Part shown: positions 23,709 to 35,493 of the stretch, one piece after another
Layout: every line of letters begins with the position of its first letter
How positions within the stretch are numbered: position 1 is the first letter of the stretch
Origin: Ariolimax columbianus
Lineage: Eukaryota; Mollusca; Gastropoda; Stylommatophora; Arionidae
Length of the DNA stretch: 64,000 bases
Assembly: GCA_036924085.1 (NCBI GenBank)
Contig: JAVGWX010000007.1
Location: forward strand, 70,393,535 to 70,457,534
Direction: 5' to 3'
The notes under the pieces: model-generated
Told to the model about the DNA's origin: nothing
Databases searched by the model: none
What the model saw: the letters and a program-made list of their open reading frames with translations, nothing else
Program-made: the position numbers and the translations under genes

Positions 23709-26059
23709 ACACCCACATGCATACACTTGTTATATTTCTACTACTGTTTCTTCTAGATTTTACCAACATCGTATTAACAATTCGAATCAATTATCTCAAA
23801 CTGATCCTGTGAGCTTATGTAGCTCTTGGTTTTGACATTACGAAAATGAAACACTTGTTTAAGTTAGCTTTGCTAATTTGCCTATTTCCTGTCTTTTCAA
23901 TTTTCGTTTTCCAATATAATTCTATAATCGCTGTCAACTTCGAATTTGGAATACACTTTGTTGACACGAATTATATGACAAGTTAAGGTGGGCTGTACAC
24001 TACAGCCCTGGCAGATATAAACTAGTTTATGCTGTTCTCAATCACCGACCTTTGGAAGGGATGATCGAACATCCTTTATTCTTACGTGCCTTCTTGCCAC
24101 TGAACACGAAGCATAGCGCCCTGACTATAGTTTTGCGGGGAGTGTATTATCAAAGCACCTACGTGGTGGTTTATGTTTTACGTTGTGAAGTTTCTAGCCG
24201 TATGCAGCGTTCTTGTTTTTATTATTGTAAAGTTAATGTTATCTCAGTTAATTAGTCCTAACTAGCGTATACTGGTTAGTGCTTATTGTGTCAATTCATC
24301 TCGCTCCTCTGCCACTTTTCTTGGTCAAATATTTCAATCGCCAATAAAATCATGTTGACACGAAAGCTCTCGAAACCAATGCCCACAACAGATACAGGAA
24401 TTCAGTTCCAAAAGTTTCTTACTTTAATCATTTGTTGTTGTTGCAAGTCTTTGACAGGGAATGAATATTATATCATTGATACAAAACTCTTAATCAGGTT
24501 TACTAGCGGTCACCATGTTGGACTGTCCTTTAATTTACTCAACACCTGCTGATCGCTACCTTTGGTTTCTAATCATGAAGTGGCGGCCCGAGTGTGCAGT
24601 GAATCCTGGTATCCGATTTGTCTGTCGCACATTTGATGTTATGTGATCACGGCGGTGTTGTGTGTAATTTTGGTTTGGTGTTATCTTCAGTAGTTTAACA
24701 TTCATGTGAATCTCTAGATGTGTCTGATGGTTCTATTGTGCAATAACAGTGAAAGAAACGGCTCTGTATTTGTTGTCTTTTGAAATTGATCGAATGGAGA
24801 TAATACACACTTACAATTTGTTTCGCCATTACTTCGGGTCATCAATATTTAAAAAAAATCGTAAATATGAATAGTTATCACGTTTCTGTTTCCTTTAAGA
24901 CCTCTTTCACTCTCTACTTTACATTTTGGGTGTGCATAAAGTGCACTTTTACAAAGACCAACTCTGTGCAACACCATCGTGTCTCTTCTTTTGTAAATGT
25001 TTTGATTTCTCTGGAAGCAGTGACTTGTTTAAAGTTTGCCTAATTATCGCTTCCTCATCGAAGGTAGGCTGCATTGCATCTCTGTGTCCTATTTCTCTCT
25101 CTCTTCTCTTTCTTTATATCTTTCTCTCCTTTCTCTCTCACTGTTTTTCTTTTTTTAATTTCTTATTTCGGCCTGAAACAGATTAAAATAAAATAAAAAT
25201 ACTGAGAGACAATAATGTTAATTACGAGATTTCCCCGTAACCCACCTAGTTCTTTTCCAACTATTCCTGAGAAGTCACATGTCAATTATTTGTGAATGAT
25301 TCACGTGTGTTCGTCATATTTCTACATCTTATATTTTCTTATTTCACCAACGATGCTAAACATAATGGGATTGCTTGCACTTAATCATTGTGATCTGAAC
25401 AGAACAGAACCAATGATATCAATTCGTTACCTTTACCGCTTTTTGAAATCAAATATCCCGTGCTACATTAATTTTCTTCAAATTCAATACTTATCAGCCG
25501 CCTTTTATTAATGTTATGTCTAACAATTTCTTTAGCTAATTGCCGCGTTGTTCATCGGGCCCCCATCACTCACATATACAACAGCTGGTCTATGTGTTAG
25601 CTTCTTGTTGGTAATTTTGCTGGCATGTCAGCTATGTGTCGAGAACAATTTTTGAAACAATTACCGTAAACTTAAGGAAGGAAAAACGAGGAAAACGGTC
25701 TGCAAAAAAAAACAAATACAAAAAAAAAGTCACTGCTGAGGTATAATGAATGTAATTATCACGTTTATGGATTTTCCATACTGAAACTGTAAAGTGTCTC
25801 GGTGGGTTTGTGAAGAGGGAAGCAGGATGGCACTTTTTTTTACATATAGTCATACTGATACACTGACTGGTAGGTAGATTGTTTGATTGATCAAATGTAG
25901 CAAGCTAGTCTTGGTTTATTTTTCTTTTACTTCTCTAATGCACTAAAGCGACTTGGAGGGAAATTTGTTTTTTGTTGTTACCTTGGATAACGTTCGACCA
26001 GGATTCTCCGGATGTCGCTAACATTGTCGTTCTGTTTTCTAACCTGAAGTTCTGCACAT
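23709..26059. other. Unassigned stretch
   Basis: No gene supported; T/C-rich low complexity near 25.09-25.16 kb. Confidence 0.5.
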
Positions 26060-26185
26060 TGTTTAGAGCGCTTGCCTCTTGTGCCAAAAGTACCAAGTTC
26101 GCTTCCCGGTCTATACACGTTCCAATCTACCGATCTGTAAATTAATACATGACTTACAGCTAAGAAAGGCATAACAGCGAGGAAG
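26060..26185 (+). mobile_element. tRNA-derived SINE
   Basis: TTTAGAGCGCTTGCCTCTTG (A-box-like), ACCAAGTTCGCTTCCCGGTC (B-box) and ATGACTTACAGCTAAGAAAG (core end) are in SINE order. Confidence 0.6.
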
Positions 26186-27572
26186 GACATGGTCAGCGCA
26201 ACTCATAAGAAGTTGAAACCATCTACAAAGAAGTTTTAACACTTCTTTCCTACACAAACCTGCCTTGACCTTTCTTTTCCTGACTTCAATATATTGTGAT
26301 GTAAGGGCTTGCATTATCCGTAACAATAAAAACAGTGTATGAGGACTCTATCAATCCACCACTGCTTGGATCTGCGACATTGTAGTGAAGGACATTTCAA
26401 GGTGCATTATATTTTCCAGATAGAGAGAAAAACGAAATACTGACCAGTAGAACTATATACAAAAAGTGTCTAGAAACATAATGTAAACGTCAGTATTGCA
26501 CATCAACATTAGCAGTAGATGGCCGATATTACAACTAATAAATGTCTTTGTCAGCGTTAGGACAGAATACAGCAGATTATAAGATACCACACCTTTTCCA
26601 CCATACAAGTAGAAACGTTAGGTTGTGATTTGCATAGATTTTCATCCTGATATTTTCAGAAAAAAACTGACATAAATATTTTCGTAGAAATATCAATTCC
26701 TTTACATTGAAGTCACAAACTGTATGTTACAGTAAAAATCAAGCTGTCTGACTTACCAGATTGAACAGCTCATAACCGCCACTCTCCAAATTATGAAGAA
26801 GAACAGATGACATAGGTTAAACCATGACCTTCTTTATATATATACAAAAAAACAATCACGCTGAGCGTAGTTGAGTGAAATGACTCATGAAAAGAAGTAT
26901 GTTATAGCAGACACCACTGAGTGTGATGGAATTAAGTTGGTACATTCAATGATCAGTTCGAAAACTATTTTGAATGTCGTCAGAGAGTTCCTTTGCTCAT
27001 CACTTTATCTTAGTTTATAATTCGTTTATTAGATAATAATTACTTGTTTATCAATCGTAGTAATATCCAAATAGTTATAAACTGTACAGTTTTTTTCCAA
27101 CTGACGTTTTTCAATTGTCTGAGCATAATGAGGGATTAGCTTACATTTGTTAATTTATCACTGGTCTGCAATCTGCCAGCACATGTCCAGACTGCCTGTT
27201 TCTACCACCTAATAGTTCATCATTCTTCTACTAAAACAAACAAAACAATTAGTTATTACCTTTTAAATTCATGTTTTTTTTCTGGAACTTTCTTTCAAAC
27301 ACAGAAACCTACTCCACACTCAGTAATCGTTTGACCTGTGTCAATTACGCAACGTGCAACGGTATAAATTAAAGAGTTTTGTTTAACTCGGCGCTGTTAG
27401 TCGCCGATTATGACATTTTCTTCGTGTGGCCGTGGTCATCTTTTAGTCCTCCATCAGAATCTGCGTCTGCTTAATAATTGTGTCTTTGCCCCTTAATTTA
27501 GGCTGAGATATGAACTCTTTCACGCAGTCCAGTAATATTATGTTTAAACCTTAGATTTAGAAGACCACAGAG
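26186..27572. other. Unassigned stretch upstream of the FoxA locus
   Basis: No gene or repeat recognised. It could hold FoxA upstream exons or control DNA, but nothing visible proves it. Confidence 0.4.
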
Positions 27573-27690
27573 TGTGAGTAGCAAGGCGGTTAGAGCCCTA
27601 GATTCTCATAGTACCTGTTTCAATTCCCAGTATAACCAGTATACACAGTTGTAAATATGTACCACCGATAAAACACAATGTCAGCATAAA
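27573..27690 (+). mobile_element. tRNA-derived SINE
   Basis: GTAGCAAGGCGGTTAGAGCC (A-box) and ACCTGTTTCAATTCCCAG (B-box) are followed by GTAAATATGTACC. It directly abuts the RTE remnant upstream of FoxA. Confidence 0.65.
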
Positions 27691-28320
27691 TTTACAGGGG
27701 GTGTTGAGGAAATAGATCAGGTCACGCATTTTGAATATCTGGGCTCCAGAATAGACAGAAATGGCGACTGCTCGAAAGAAATCAAAAGAAGACTAGCCAT
27801 GGCAATACAGAGACTGAACAGTCTGAAGAAATTATGGAAGAGCACCAACAAAATGATAAAAGTAAAAGTCTTGAGAGCCTGTGTTTTTCCTGTGGCATCT
27901 TATGGCTGCGAATTATGGACGATTACCAAAACTTCCAGACAAAGAGTCGAATCCTTCGAGTCAAAATGTTACAGAAAGATCCTCAAAATACCACGGACAG
28001 AGAAAAAGACAAATGTAGACTTTCGGCAAGAGTTGAACATAGAGGAGAAATGGTTTATCAATTCCATTTTGGCTAGAAAATACAAATACTTTGGTCACAT
28101 CAAGAGACACAACGGTCTCGAGTGGACAGGGATAGAAGGTATGGTGCCAGGTAAAAGAGGAAGGGGTAGACCAAGAAGATGATGGCACCAAGATATCTAG
28201 GAATGCCTGGGTATGACTGTGGCGGAGGCTAGAATTGTGGCAAGGAAACGAGTTTCTTTCAGACAGATTGTGATGGGAGCGACGTTCTATAAAGGACATC
28301 CTATATGATGATATATGTAC
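27691..28320 (+). mobile_element. RTE-like LINE 3' end, decayed
   Basis: Reads VEEIDQVTHFEYLGSRIDRN, then RNGDCSKEIKRRLAMAIQR, VFPVASYGCELWTITK, YRKILKIPRTEKKTNVDF, ARKYKYFGHIKRHN and RGRGRPRR. This is the connection/thumb C-terminus of an RTE-like reverse transcriptase. The frame is open from 27691 to 28182, then hits TGA (a CGA to TGA change in RPRR*WHQDI) and TAG (expected Lys), after which the protein resumes (ECLGMTVAEARIVARKR). The nucleotide end GCGACGTTCTATAAAGGACA...GATGAT is shared with fragments at 6960-7145 and 48050-48300. It ends about 300 bp before the candidate FoxA 5' exon. Confidence 0.88.
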
Positions 28321-28612
28321 CTGAATTATTGTTTTGGAATGGAAAGAAAAAAAGACGTACACTTATCATCCCTCCTCAAATGACGAAAGACATAACTTAG
28401 ACCTAGTACAATAAAGTATCTAACGCTTCACTCGGTTCAATTTCCTGCGCTTGCACGCTCTAGACTACTAAGCTGCAACTATATACCTTATCTATTGACA
28501 GAGAACGAAACACTGAGAACATTCTTAGTCATAGTAAAGCTATACCCTCTCCCCGAAGACAGAGATTGCTATTGGACCACTTGTACTTGTTTTACTAAAA
28601 CACAAACCTACC

Positions 28613-28716
28613 TCTATCTTTACAGATTCAATTGACCATACGTCACGGTGTCGACTTCAACCCTGTATCCGGGCTGTATAGACGTGGCTGGGGGTCACCC
28701 TGACAGACTCACCAAC
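28613..28716 (+). promoter_or_regulatory. foxA: Candidate 3' splice site and 5' UTR of FoxA
   Basis: CCTCTATCTTTACAG ends at 28625 and looks like a genuine acceptor. The following 91 bases up to the ATG contain an in-frame TGA at 28633, so they read as 5' UTR. If used, at least one non-coding exon and the promoter lie upstream, possibly beyond the RTE remnant at 27.7-28.3 kb. The alternative is that transcription starts nearby and the acceptor is fortuitous. Confidence 0.5.
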
Positions 28717-28759
28717 ATGCTCGCGTCTAAACCGTCTCACTATGACCCGGTTGCTTCAG
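28717..28759 (+). CDS. foxA: FoxA transcription factor, first coding exon
   Basis: This short exon encodes MLASKPSHYDPVAS plus the first base of a split Gly codon. It ends at a good donor (TCAG|GTAAGG, intron starting at 28760) in phase 1. Joining it to the acceptor after 31364 restores the frame exactly (G|GG ATC GGC) and gives 15 + 489 residues, 504 in all. The ATG at 28717 is chosen because the same frame has a TGA at 28633-28635, only 8 bases downstream of a plausible acceptor (pyrimidine-rich CTATCTTTACAG ending at 28625), so the exon would begin as 5' UTR. A short N-terminal coding exon followed by one long exon with the forkhead domain is the usual FoxA layout in animals. The exon was assembled by eye; transcript support is lacking. 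Confidence 0.85.
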
Positions 28760-28918
28760 GTAAGGTAGGCCTTATGGCCCAAGACTGTCTCAGTATGTTC
28801 TTATAGCCTTGCTATGCAGTAAGCCACCTCTCGTGTACTCGTCTGTCTATTATCTCATATCCTGGATATGTGACAGTTGGTCGCATTCTCGATCATATCT
28901 GAATGTATGTTTGTGTGT

Positions 28919-28922
<4 letters not shown>

Positions 28923-28964
<42 letters not shown>
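28923..28964. repeat. TA microsatellite in FoxA intron
   Basis: (TA)21 tract about 160 bp after the FoxA exon 1 donor. Confidence 0.95.
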
Positions 28965-28965
<1 letters not shown>

Positions 28966-29138
28966 CATTAAGCTGACCAAAATCATTGGATAATCTAAAG
29001 ATCGCTGCACGAACTTTATACGTAGCTTTTTATGATTTAAGTTACATTCTGCTTAGCCGTCAGATGGTCAACCGAACTGATAATCTAATAATAGCTTTGG
29101 ATCAGCGGATTCTTAATGAGCAGAAATGTCGATGAAGC

Positions 29139-29244
<106 letters not shown>

Positions 29245-29650
29245 GAATGTGTTTAGTGAATAATAGTTATCTTTTACATCATTATTTTTATTTAGTGTGC
29301 ATTTCTGCAAAATGTGTACTAAGCCTAGTCTTTGTTCGAGCTAATAGAATATACAAACTCACTACTGTAGGATGCATTCACTGCATTCCTGTGTTCCCCC
29401 ATTCTTATTTTCAAGACAACTGAGAGCCTTTTCTTGTTTATTTATTTAACACGAAAGTCTGACCTTGATAGCTGACTGCTGTCATACATTTCTTTTTGTG
29501 TCCAAATGTTATGATTTCTGCCAACTGTTTTAGTTCTAATGGTCCAATTCTTTATTTTAACTTATTGATACTATTTCCCCTTTCTCTGTGTTGATCTTTG
29601 TGCCTTCGTCTAAACAAGCAGGATATATAATAGATGTACGAATATTTATA

Positions 29651-30360
29651 CGAGGCGTGTTCAAATGAAACCGGACCAAACTGCAACAAGGGAACATTCC
29701 TTACATGCACGTCATGACGTCACTTCTGGTGTAAACAGCACATACCAACAGTGAAGTTTGCAAAATTTCATCATCCTCTGACTCATAGCTTTCCCCGCAG
29801 ACCGTTGAAAACATGGCGGGCGTGATACGGAATCCGTCCAAAGTTGATCAGCAAGCAGTGATTCGGTTTCTAACAGCTGAAAGATGTTTGCCAGTTGACA
29901 TTCATAGCAGAATGTAGGCAGTGTATGGTGACAAAAGTGTGTTAAAGACAACAATGACGAACTGGACAACGATGTTTAAAGAAGGACGTGAGGTAGCGTA
30001 ATGTCTTCGGAGACCAGGTCAGGCCCTTAGTGTTGCGTTAAACCTTTAAACATCGTTGCCCAGTTCTTCACTGTTGTCTTCGACACACTTTTTTCACCAT
30101 ACACTGCCTGTATTCTGCGATGATTATCGACATCCTTCAGCTGTTAGAAATCGTATCACCGCTCGCTGATCAACTCTCTACGGATTCATATCACACCCGC
30201 CATGTTTTCAAAGGTCTGCTGAGGAAACTATACATAGGAGGATGATGCAATTTTGCAAACTTGACGGTTGTGCTGTTTGCACCAGAAGTGACGTCATCAT
30301 GCGCATCGAACGTATTTTCACTTGTTGTAGTTTGGCCCGGTTTCATTTGAACACGCCTCG
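29651..30360. mobile_element. Head-to-head mariner foldback in the FoxA intron
   Basis: The termini are inverted copies of CGAGGCGTGTTCAAATGAAA, flanked by TA on both sides (29649-29650 and 30361-30362), the mariner target. Both arms, about 330 bp (29651-29980) and about 320 bp (30042-30360, inverted), contain the same 5' end of a mariner: CAAACTGCAAC, GTGACGTCACTTCTGGT and an ATGGCGGG start. The left arm reads MAGVIRNPSKVDQQAVIRFL, TAERCLPVDIHSRM*AVYGD, a transposase N-terminus. A spacer of about 60 bp separates the arms. Neither arm encodes the catalytic domain. Confidence 0.92.
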
Positions 30361-30954
30361 TAGATGTCTCTGAAAACCAACTACATATTAACAACCACAA
30401 CTCGCAGTTAAATTAGTTTAGAAGATATTTCTTCTTGCAGGAATTATCATGTCATATAGTGTGAGGTGTTTTTTACATAGTCCTCCAAGTAGTAACTTTC
30501 TAAACATGTAGCAAAAACAAATAAAGGAGATTCTCAGCATTATAATGTAAAATCATTGCTACTGAAACTGTTAACTCCAAACGCAGCGATACAGGCTTCT
30601 TGCAAGATAGCCAGCTGTAGATTTGACCCTATGTTGCACCTACAGAAAAGACGCGAATCACTGTTATTGCATAGCAGTCTAGCTTGAGCCTGCTTATATT
30701 GTCCGCTAAATCGTTATCAGGTAGGTCACTGAGTCCAGAAGGAATGCACTAGACATTGCGACGTTACGCACTCAAGTCAAGCCCTAAGTGTTCCACTTCC
30801 ACATGGTTGGCGAATACCAGAACATCGTAGGGTAGAGGCCAAATGACAAGTTGCCAAACTTTTTGTCGGACGTGTATGATTTGAGATGATAAAGTACGAG
30901 AAGTGTGTAGTAAGTGTGGAGGCGATGTGTCTAGGTTAGATAGGAGGATAAGAA

Positions 30955-30986
30955 TGTATGTATGTATGTATGTATGTATGTATGTA
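30955..30986. repeat. ATGT microsatellite in FoxA intron
   Basis: (TATG)8, the same tetranucleotide as in the satellite at 39-41 kb. Confidence 0.9.
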
Positions 30987-31364
30987 TTTATGTGCTGTTA
31001 CACTCCATTTATTTTTATATGGCCCTTTTTTCACATGCCAAATCTATAGATGTTTGGGCCAAATGAGGCCCACATTATAAGCTTGTACATTTAGCACATG
31101 TGCAGAAAGGGCGCATACGGCTTGTCTAATTTAACTTTAGCCTACACATTTTGAAAATCTTGTTATGAAACAATATAGACACATGTCGTGAAATATGGTG
31201 CCGAAAACAATATGGGCATATGTCGTGAAATGTGCTGAAATAACGTTGTGAAATAGTGTTTAGTTGAGACTGTCAAGTATGAATTAAAATTATGTACAGT
31301 GCATTAATAATTATAACACGTGTGTTTTAAAAAAAAATAAACGTCTATGTTTGTGTCTTCACAG

Positions 31365-32836
31365 GGATCGGCACCGGCATTTCATCAGGTGGATATGTCA
31401 ACAGTATGAATTCAATGGGCCCTTCCATGTCACCCATGCCATCAGCAATGTCGGCGATCAGTGGTGGTATGGGTTACTCCCCACAAGCCATGGGAGGTAT
31501 GGCCGCCATGGGAGGTATGGGTTCTATGGGTGGCATGGGGTCCATGGGATCAATGGGATCTATGACAGCTATGGGAGGATACGGATCCATGTCTGGAATG
31601 AACCCGATGGGAGGGATGAACGGAATGTCAGCCATGTCTGGGATGCCACCGATGAACGGTATGAACAGATCAATAGACCCCAACCTTATGTCAATGGACA
31701 GAAACGGCGCTTTGAACAGACCAAGGACTGACAAAAACTACAGGCGAGCCTACACCCACGCCAAACCACCTTATTCGTATATTTCTCTGATCACTATGGC
31801 AATACAGCAGTCACAAAATAAAATGTGTACTCTCAGCGAGATTTATCAGTTCATAATGGACCTGTTCCCATTTTATAGGCAGAACCAGCAGAGATGGCAG
31901 AATTCCATACGACATAGTCTCTCATTTAATGACTGTTTCGTCAAGGTGCCCCGCACGCCAGATAGGCCCGGAAAAGGAAGTTACTGGGCTCTGCATCCTG
32001 ATTCAGGTAATATGTTTGAGAACGGATGTTACCTCAGGCGTCAGAAGAGGTTCAAGTGTCCCAAAAAGGAGATGATTCGCCAGACGTCAACCTCTACACG
32101 AGGTAGAGATGATTCAGGAACGAACCAGGATGATAGTATGCAATCTGGTGATGACCATAGTCCGATGAGCTCTCCAATTCCAGGTGGTCATCCTCAGCAC
32201 GGGCAGTCTCTTGCTGCACCTCACACATCTCCACGGCCACAAGATCAGCGCCAACAGACTCAGCACCACCACCAACAGCAGCAACATTCTCAGCAGCAAC
32301 AGCAGCACCAATCTTCTGTGTCCATACAGCCGAAAACTGAAGTGATAAACTCCAGTCCACACCCACAAGAAATGTCTCATCCACCTCCTGCACAGAGTCT
32401 CCCTCCTCAGGTGTCGTGCCACACCCCTCTGTCCTCACAGGCTTCCCTGCCGTCCTACCACCACACACAACAGACAGCTGACCTGTCGAATATAAGATCG
32501 ATCAACCCTCACGATTATGGATCTCAGCTCACACCACAATCTCTAGGTCTCTACCATCCTGCAGGACATTACGTTCATCATCAACACCATCACCATCACC
32601 AACAGGCAGGCCTGCACCAATTAAACCCCAATCACTCCTTCAACCACCCATTCTCCATCAACAATCTCATGTCTGAAAGCAAGCTTGATATGAAATCCAT
32701 GTACGACATGGGTTACAGCCCCTACTCCCAAATGTCCCCTCTCACGATGTCTAAAGACGCGTCCCCTCCAGTCATGACAAACCACCATGATCCTGGCGGC
32801 TACTATAAATCTTACCAATCGACGGTGGATTTATGA
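31365..32836 (+). CDS. foxA: FoxA/HNF3 forkhead transcription factor, main exon
   Basis: This exon encodes residues 15-504 of a FoxA-class forkhead factor, a nuclear DNA-binding (pioneer) protein that in animals specifies endoderm, foregut and blastoporal tissue. The acceptor is TTGTGTCTTCACAG ending at 31364. Seen in order in the full protein: a Met/Gly/Ser-rich stretch (about 28-118); the forkhead domain (about 146-249) from [19 protein letters not shown] through recognition helix [19 protein letters not shown] (about 193-211) to the wing and basic tail [16 protein letters not shown]; Gln/His-rich linkers (about 315-332 and 419-428); the FoxA conserved region [13 protein letters not shown] (439-451); then [15 protein letters not shown] (454-468) and the end [25 protein letters not shown] separates FoxA from other Fox classes. 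The frame is intact. Oddities are Cys in [10 protein letters not shown] and Ala in SYWALHPDS, where vertebrate FoxA has Leu and Thr. The TGA stop at 32834-32836 is followed by further open frame (see findings). Confidence 0.97.
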
Positions 32837-34660
32837 CATCCGGTTATTTCGAACACAAACAGTCCTCCAAAGTATGATCTGTACAATGGACATACATACC
32901 AAAGCAATCTGTACAACCAAGCACCAGCTGATCACATCCCTGTTGGCCGAGGAACTTGACAGCACCGCGTTATCTATGACAAGTACGCAGAAAAGCGTGA
33001 CGAACAGTCTCTCGGTACCTGTTAATTCAGTAGACGTTCTTCACATTACCTTCTTGTCAACAATTCACGCGGTGTTGGCCTCAATGAATACAAACTTGTA
33101 TTTTTTAAAGCCAAAATGAACGAACTGATCAGGCACAGGGACCCAACGTTTGCTACTCGCTTGTGCTATCGCAGACAACGCTGTAAAGCCAAACACTTTG
33201 CCTTGAGGCAAGATGTCAGATTACGTGTGATTTTGTTCAAAAAATTTCTTGCAATGCACTTTGTGATACCATTTCTCAATCTACAAGAGAAGACGTGGCA
33301 TCTTTGCACTCCCCAGATCCATGAAACTGAAAGATTAGTCGCTCGGATGTATCTAGTTTTTGTTGTACTGGAAGATGCTTGTACAGTCAAATACAGTACA
33401 TCACAGACAATAGTAATTGAGATTATTTGTTGCTGCAATCAACGACGATTGTCTCAGACACACTTGAAGCTCAGACTTTTCTGCTTGCTGACAATGTCAT
33501 CATAGGGCGTGATTGATGGCAGTCACTTAGAACTGGGAATGCACATGACTATATCTTTACGCTTGTCTTTTGAAACCTTACCTCCACAAAGATCATACAT
33601 TCTATATTTGTCATATTCTATTTTATTGTCGTTTAAAAAAAATGTAAATCTCAGTACATCACTATCTGACATTTCTTTAACACTTACATAACAAAAATGC
33701 TGTTCATACAATCTCATTCTCAATGTAAAGAATTACAAATTTTCTCTTTGTTTTTATATTTTACAAACATTGCCAACAAACTATTTATATTTGTTGATGA
33801 AATGAAGCTGAACATATTTAATGGTCTTGCTGATGTTTGAAATGAAAACATGAACCATTTTTTAATTTTAAAATTAAAAGCCCTTTTGTGACAAAACACG
33901 ACATTTTCAACCATAGACTTCACACGTCTGCTTTTATTGGGATATACTAGCCATTAGAATACATTATATTCAAATATCCAGTGTTCTAATAGGTTGCGTA
34001 TTATTATTCTGAGAAAGATACCGCTTTCAAGCAGAGTCCGTATGTTTATATTAGGGCGTATACTTCTAAAGTGGTGCCCTTATCGCTCAGTAAATAGTGC
34101 AGGAGGAAATTGTTGCTGGACACCTTTGAACTCCTCTACCCCAACCTGACAGCAAGTCTGTATGAATGCACATAAGTGCGTTCTTGTAGTTATGGTTACT
34201 GTATCACTTTCTTTGACAAGGCTACTGCCTACACGTACACCAGGAAGCATTGGTCATCCAAGGAGATTCTGTATCTAGGCTGAGGTGTTCCAACAGGATT
34301 GTTCCCTATTTGCATGAACACTAGGACATATTGGTCACATCCAAGGACATTCTGTACCTTAACTGAGGTGTAAAACAGAGTGGACAGAATGTATTTGTTA
34401 TTTTGTCAGGTTTAACCTTATTTATTGCAAAGGTTCACCTTTTCCATATAGTGTTAGTTTTGTCATATCAAAGGGAACAGGCGATGCATAAAACAAATTG
34501 GACTTCCACGTCTGAACTTTTAATTATGACTCTGTTATCGTGTAAGGCACATAGTTGTTGTTTAGTAAAGAGCTGCCTTCTTTTGGCGAAGCATGTCTTT
34601 TTATCAACCATATACTTTGCCTTATTGTTCATGTTAGGACGTAGATTGTGAGGTGGATTG
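32837..34660 (+). other. foxA: FoxA 3' flank, probable 3' UTR
   Basis: Nothing with protein similarity is visible after the FoxA stop. The same frame stays open from 32837 to a TGA near 32957 (see findings). An unrelated 129-codon frame at 33116-33505 has no recognisable motif and is probably chance. I see no AATAAA before 34660, so the polyadenylation site is either a variant signal or further downstream. Confidence 0.4.
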
Positions 34661-34663
34661 GGG

Positions 34664-34990
34664 GAGGGGAGAGCTGCGTAGCGAAGTGGTTAGTGACCTG
34701 TCTCACAATCCAAGTATTTATTTATTCGGATTCAGCCAAACAGTGCTCATATGGGAACTAAGCTCATTAAAAAAGTTATGCTGAAGTCGGATGTGTTGGG
34801 TCTAAGGCGCAAATAGAAAGTACAACGTACTCTGCCTTAAGAAACATGGCAAATGAGAAGAGAAAGATGAGGAAAACAATTATCAGGACCTGTTAGCCTT
34901 AGGGAAATTCTATGAAAATTCAAATAATCTCCGCCTGACCACTTCGTTCTTTAGAAATACTCATATGCGAAGAAGAAGCAGAAATGGAAA
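34664..34990 (+). repeat. Decayed SINE-like element with GAA-rich end
   Basis: GCTGCGTAGCGAAGTGGTTAG at the left resembles a tRNA-derived SINE head, and a related head lies at 3105-3180. From 34787, GCTGAAGTCGGATGTGTTGG matches the 3' half of the GAA-tailed SINE at 5386 and in 60.8-61.2 kb. The copy ends near 34967-34980 in GCGAAGAAGAAGCA. It is strongly diverged and lies in the FoxA 3' flank. Confidence 0.6.
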
Positions 34991-35458
34991 AAGACAAGAA
35001 AGAAGGGAAGACGATTCATAACAAATTAAGATATCGGTGACATTCCTAAAAATACATTGATTTTATTAAATTATGGGCAGGCAATTCTTTGTAAATATAT
35101 GCAATAAGCCGCAACGAAGCATGTTCCACAATGTGCACACTTTAACATAATTATATTAGACAAGTTGAATTTAGTTGTTCGCTTAAACATAAATTTCTTA
35201 CGTAGAATGCTTTGAATCTTTCAATGCGCTTGTATACAAAGTCACTGCTCACCACATTTTGTGCGTTTATGTTTTTTTTAATTGTTATAATGATTTTGTG
35301 TGTGGATAAAACGAACATTCCTCAGTCGTGTTTAATCAGGTGTTTATGTATTACTAATGTAAGTTGATGCTAGTATACCAAAGAGATATATTTTATCCTG
35401 TCTTTTCATGTTCTGTCTTTTAAATACCATTATTTTGTTGTATTTTGAAATTTGTCGC

Positions 35459-35493
35459 AATAAATTAGCAATCTAAATCTATTCTTTAATAAA
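35459..35493 (+). terminator. Candidate poly(A) signals downstream of FoxA
   Basis: Two AATAAA hexamers, at 35459-35464 and 35488-35493, are the first canonical ones I find after the FoxA stop, 2.6 kb downstream. In AT-rich DNA such hexamers are common, so assignment to FoxA is tentative. Confidence 0.25.

Noticed and set aside
33116..33505. 129-codon forward frame after FoxA
   Set aside because: No motif, no splice context, lies in the likely 3' UTR and overlaps an equally open reverse frame.
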